64,000 bases of DNA, taken from assembly GCF_013185185.1 (NCBI RefSeq), contig NZ_JAAZWE010000004.1, positions 1 to 64,000 of the forward strand, given 5' to 3'. Origin of the DNA: Saccharibacillus endophyticus. Lineage in GTDB: Bacteria; Bacillota; Bacilli; Paenibacillales; Paenibacillaceae. Positions 61,167 through 64,000 of this stretch are shown here, piece after piece; position 1 is the first letter of the stretch, and every line of letters starts with the position of its first letter. The notes beneath the pieces are model-generated. The model saw only the letters and a list, made by a program, of their open reading frames with translations, searched no databases and was not told where the DNA came from. The translations under genes were made by a program, and so were the position numbers.

Positions 61167-61204
61167 AAAAGCCGTACCCGTCGTCATGACCGGGTACGGC
61201 TTTT
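61167..61204. terminator. Bidirectional terminator
   Basis: Perfect 14-bp arms AAAAGCCGTACCCG / CGGGTACGGCTTTT with a 10-nt loop. Confidence 0.88.
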
Positions 61205-61326
61205 CGGCGAAGACGGACGGCTTCGAAAGCGAAGTCTCGTACGCGGCGGCGCGATTGCCGCAAGCGCAGAACGCAATCGCCGCCGTTCGTGCCCGACGCT
61301 TCAGCGGAGCACGGCCGTTCGCCTCA

Positions 61327-62601
61327 TTACTCTTTCTTCTGCCAAAATGCGGCCAGCATATAAGCCAGCAGCATGCCGACGGCGGCTCCCGGCAGTCCCA
61401 GCGCGAAAGCGCCCCACCATGCCGCGAATACTTTGACGCCCAGGCAGGCGTTCAAAGCAAAAGCCAGAGGCAGCATCTGGACGCCGACCGCGGGTCCGCA
61501 AGCGGAGTCCAGAAGTCCGCGGTCGATCGACGCGACCGGCGGAAACGCATGGTCGGCGAATTGAATCCACAGCCCGCGCAGCCACATCGAGAACAGCAGC
61601 AGCATCAGCGGCATGACGATCCAGCCGACCCAAGCCGGCCCGAACGCGATCACCGCCAAGCTGATACCGGAAAATTGCACGTACATGCCCGCGTATCCCC
61701 GCTCGCGCAGCGCGCTTTTGAGCGCGGCATCCGCGATTTGCCGAATCTGCCAGCTTCCCGCGAAGCTCGGAAGCAAAGGACCGGAACGGCGCAGCAGCCG
61801 GACTTTGCGCTTTGGCGGCTGCGGCTTCTCGACCGCGCGCGACAGCAGCAGCGCGGCGAACCGAAAGCGCGCGGCCCCGTCGGCCGCCGCGCTTTCTTCG
61901 AAATGATGCGCAAGCGCCGTTCGCTTGCGCATCAAGAAGACGGCTGCCGCGCCGAGCAGCGCGGCGCATGCCGAGCTTGCGGCAGCGCCCCAAGCGGCAG
62001 ACGCAAGGAAAACGACCGAAACGATCAGCAAACCGGCCAATGCCGCATTTGCTTTCCGCTTTTCGCGACGAAAAACGACCGAAAAATGTCCCAGCAGGCC
62101 CGCCGACAGATGCAGCGTCCAAATCGACAGATACAAGGCGCCGACCGCCGTCCAGGAAAGCTGATACAGCTCCCTCAGAAAAGGCAGAAGCAATGCGGCA
62201 AGCGCCAAGGCTTTGAGTGCCTGGAAGACGGCAAACAGCACGATCGCTCGGCTTGTCACGCCTTGAAGCCAACCGGGCCGCTGCCGCAAAAAGACGACGT
62301 CCGCCTGCTCCAAAAACAACAAAGGCTTCGACGCCAGAGCCGTCAGCAGCGGTACAAGCAAAAGAACCGCAAGCGGCAGCCCGTGCATCGCCGAAGGAAT
62401 CTCCCCGTTCCAAAATCCGTAATAATAACGGGCGCCGAGCAGCCCGAACGGAATGATGATATACAAAGCCACGACCCAATCGACGACCAATCTCAAATTT
62501 TTTCTTTCCCACTCCACATGGTCGCGCAAACGCCGCCAAAACAAAGCTTCAGGCTGCGCGAAACCCGTAAAACCGGTCGTGCCCTTCTTTGTGCCGCTCA
62601 T
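61327..62601 (-). CDS. ecsB: EcsB-type ABC transporter permease
   Basis: 424 residues from the ATG at 62601, which overlaps the ecsA stop (ATGA). About eight to ten hydrophobic segments; N-terminal LFWRRLRDHVEWERKNLRLV and HGLPLAVLLLVPLLTALASK match EcsB. With EcsA it forms a transporter that in Bacillus affects protein secretion, regulated proteolysis and competence; the cargo is thought to be hydrophobic peptides. The very high local GC explains long shadow ORFs on the other strand. Confidence 0.85.
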   Translation of the reverse strand: MSGTKKGTTGFTGFAQPEALFWRRLRDHVEWERKNLRLVVDWVVALYIIIPFGLLGARYYYGFWNGEIPSAMHGLPLAVLLLVPLLTALASKPLLFLEQADVVFLRQRPGWLQGVTSRAIVLFAVFQALKALALAALLLPFLRELYQLSWTAVGALYLSIWTLHLSAGLLGHFSVVFRREKRKANAALAGLLIVSVVFLASAAWGAAASSACAALLGAAAVFLMRKRTALAHHFEESAAADGAARFRFAALLLSRAVEKPQPPKRKVRLLRRSGPLLPSFAGSWQIRQIADAALKSALRERGYAGMYVQFSGISLAVIAFGPAWVGWIVMPLMLLLFSMWLRGLWIQFADHAFPPVASIDRGLLDSACGPAVGVQMLPLAFALNACLGVKVFAAWWGAFALGLPGAAVGMLLAYMLAAFWQKKE

Positions 62602-63332
62602 ACGGTAAGCGCCTCGAAGCAATCGAACAAGTCGCCCCGAGGCAGGTCGCAGGCCCGGCGGATGTCTTCGATATTGCCCTGAGCGGCCGTCTTGCCGTCG
62701 GAAAGCAGAACGAAATAATCGCAAATTTTCTCGGCCGTGTCCAACACGTGGGTGCACATCAGCACGCCGGCTCCGCGCTGACGTTCTTCTTCCAGCAGCC
62801 GCAGGAAATCTTTGGTCGCGCGCGGGTCCAAGCCGATAAACGGCTCGTCGACGATATAAATATCCGGCTTCAGCAAAAAACCGATCATGAGCATCATTTT
62901 CTGCTTCATGCCTTTCGACATGCCGCCCGGCAGCTTGTCTCGGGCGTCTTTCATGCGAAACCGCTCCAGCAGCTCGTTCGCGTTTTTTTCGAAATCCCGC
63001 TCTTCCATTCCGTAAGCGGCTCCGGCCAACGACAGATGCTCCCACAGCGTCAGCGTATCATAATAAAGGGGCTGCTCGGGAACATAGGCGTAAGTCCCGG
63101 AACCGCCCAGCAAAATCTCGCCTTTCACATGGGGAATCAATTTCAGGATCGCTTTGATCGTCGTGCTTTTTCCCGCTCCGTTCGGTCCGATCAGCCCTAC
63201 CAGCTCTCCGCTGCCCACTTTGAACGACACGCTGCGCACGCAGGCATCGCCCGGCGAGTAACCTGCTTCGTCGAGAGCGACCTCCAGCGCGTATTCCGTT
63301 TTCTTTTGCTCAGACTCCGTCGGCACTTCCAT
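62598..63332 (-). CDS. ecsA: EcsA-type ABC transporter ATPase
   Basis: 244 residues; GAGG 9 nt before the ATG. Walker A GPNGAGKSTTIKAI, signature MSKGMKQKMM (the LSGGQ variant found in EcsA), Walker B IYIVDEPFIGLD and switch THVLDTAEKI. ATPase subunit for EcsB, with which it is translationally coupled. Divergent from the marR gene; 290 nt separate them. Confidence 0.9.
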   Translation of the reverse strand: MEVPTESEQKKTEYALEVALDEAGYSPGDACVRSVSFKVGSGELVGLIGPNGAGKSTTIKAILKLIPHVKGEILLGGSGTYAYVPEQPLYYDTLTLWEHLSLAGAAYGMEERDFEKNANELLERFRMKDARDKLPGGMSKGMKQKMMLMIGFLLKPDIYIVDEPFIGLDPRATKDFLRLLEEERQRGAGVLMCTHVLDTAEKICDYFVLLSDGKTAAQGNIEDIRRACDLPRGDLFDCFEALTV

Positions 63333-63622
63333 CCACCCTTTCCTCGCGCTCGTTTGCCGGAACCGCTCAGGCGCGTTCTCGATGTTCGTGCCGGGTAAAA
63401 CGAGCTTCTATCGTCCTCTTTACGCGTCATTCGCCGTTTTGTTTCTTTTCTCGCCAAATATCTCCTGTGCGCGCCGTCACTTCAAATTTGAAGCTTCCGT
63501 GAAAAAGAAAAAATTTAAATTATTAAAAATGAAAAACTGTGACAAATGACATGTCGTTAAACATTAGCTCTGAACTAAGATAAACATAATTCATCTACCA
63601 AAATTTGAAAGGCGGAGGCGCA

Positions 63623-64000
63623 ATGATTCATGCTCAGGCACGCGATACCGAACTGTCGCTGCATCTGTACCGGGTGTTCGCCAAATCGTTCAAAAGCGTT
63701 AACGAACATGCCGTAAGCGGCAGCAAAATTCAAGGATTCAATCCTACGGCGTTTGCCGTTCTCGAAGTTCTCTATTTCAAAGGCCAACAGCCTATTCAAC
63801 AAATCGGAGCCAAGCTTCTGCTGCAAAGCGGCAACGTCACTTACGTGATCGACAAGCTGGAGCGTCACGGCATGCTGGTTCGTCACCCTTGCCCGACCGA
63901 CCGTCGCGTGATTTATGCCGATCTGACGGAAAAAGGACGTGCCTTGATGGACGAAGCTTATCCGAACTATGCCGAACGTCTCACGAACGCGCTCAGCGGC
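63623..64000 (+). CDS. MarR-family transcriptional regulator (3' end outside the window)
   Basis: 126 codons visible from the ATG at 63623 (GGCGGAGG just upstream); the frame is open to the window end. Winged-helix core: FNPTAFAVLEVLYFKGQQ, then IQQIGAKLLLQSGNVTYVID and the wing RHPCPTDRRVIYADLTEKG. It resembles MhqR/OhrR-like regulators of Bacilli that respond to quinones or oxidants; the sensing residues are not determined. It is divergent from ecsAB and may control its own promoter. Confidence 0.9.
   Translation, partial: MIHAQARDTELSLHLYRVFAKSFKSVNEHAVSGSKIQGFNPTAFAVLEVLYFKGQQPIQQIGAKLLLQSGNVTYVIDKLERHGMLVRHPCPTDRRVIYADLTEKGRALMDEAYPNYAERLTNALSG

Noticed and set aside
61186..62682. 498-residue plus-strand ORF opposite ecsB
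   Set aside because: Antisense shadow in very GC-rich DNA, full of Gln/Arg runs, starts inside a terminator.

Overview
This is 64 kb of a moderately GC-rich Firmicutes chromosome. I place it in the Paenibacillaceae (Paenibacillus or Saccharibacillus type). The grounds are gene content (bacilliredoxin, EcsAB, LipL-like octanoyltransferase, YneF, AcpS beside MutY, a guanine riboswitch on an AzgA-type permease), strong AGGAGG ribosome sites, frequent TTG/GTG starts and sigma-A promoters. The assignment is inferred from families, not from a search. The window opens just upstream of an rRNA operon that reads leftwards out of the window, and closes inside a marR gene.

Layout. 0.2-0.5 kb: rRNA promoter and leader. 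0.6-2.3 kb: purine permease under a guanine riboswitch. 2.5-4.9 kb: small operon of a DUF1349 protein, a leucine-rich-repeat protein and an MmcQ/YjbR protein, then a zinc ribbon. 5.1-10.2 kb: a LacI-type regulator followed without a visible terminator by a complete sulfate ABC importer. 10.4-16.5 kb: Bcr/CflA efflux, SUKH protein, guaA, DedA protein, bcp. 17-19.7 kb: three-gene ABC-2 exporter. 19.9-25.3 kb: LCP ligase, hemL, a secreted protein, and an AAA ATPase / membrane TPR pair. 25.4-32.4 kb: hybrid sensor kinase, SGNH hydrolase, IMPase, ddl. 32.6-37.8 kb: aconitase, two GNATs, phosphoesterase. 38-43 kb: iron-type ABC importer with divergent LysR. 43-47 kb: orphan CRISPR repeat, IclR regulator, alpha/beta hydrolase, LipL-like enzyme. 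47.5-57.6 kb: lipoprotein, folE, yneF, a QueG-Ogt fusion, GNAT, sodA, mutY-acpS, PH-domain protein, nadE, bacilliredoxin. 57.7-64 kb: membrane sensor kinase, flavoprotein, ecsAB, marR.

Most genes are ordinary chromosomal housekeeping and transport genes; I see no prophage, plasmid, complete insertion sequence, cas gene or large biosynthetic cluster. The unusual content is intergenic. There is a six-copy family of long palindromic elements whose stems change in a compensatory way while two internal motifs stay fixed. A second hairpin occurs in two copies with covarying stems around an invariant core. A 58-bp hairpin repeat occurs three times, twice in tandem. A 23-bp motif is clustered at 43.3-43.5 kb with an outlier at 22.5 kb. 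A MITE-like element has TA ends, and a single type I-C CRISPR repeat sits behind a leader-like hairpin with no array and no cas genes.

Functional links worth noting: sulfate uptake may be under a LacI-family regulator; the same palindrome GTTTCA-N5-TGAAAC lies upstream of the IclR gene and in the aconitase leader; and a tRNA epoxyqueuosine reductase is fused in frame to an O6-alkylguanine-DNA alkyltransferase.
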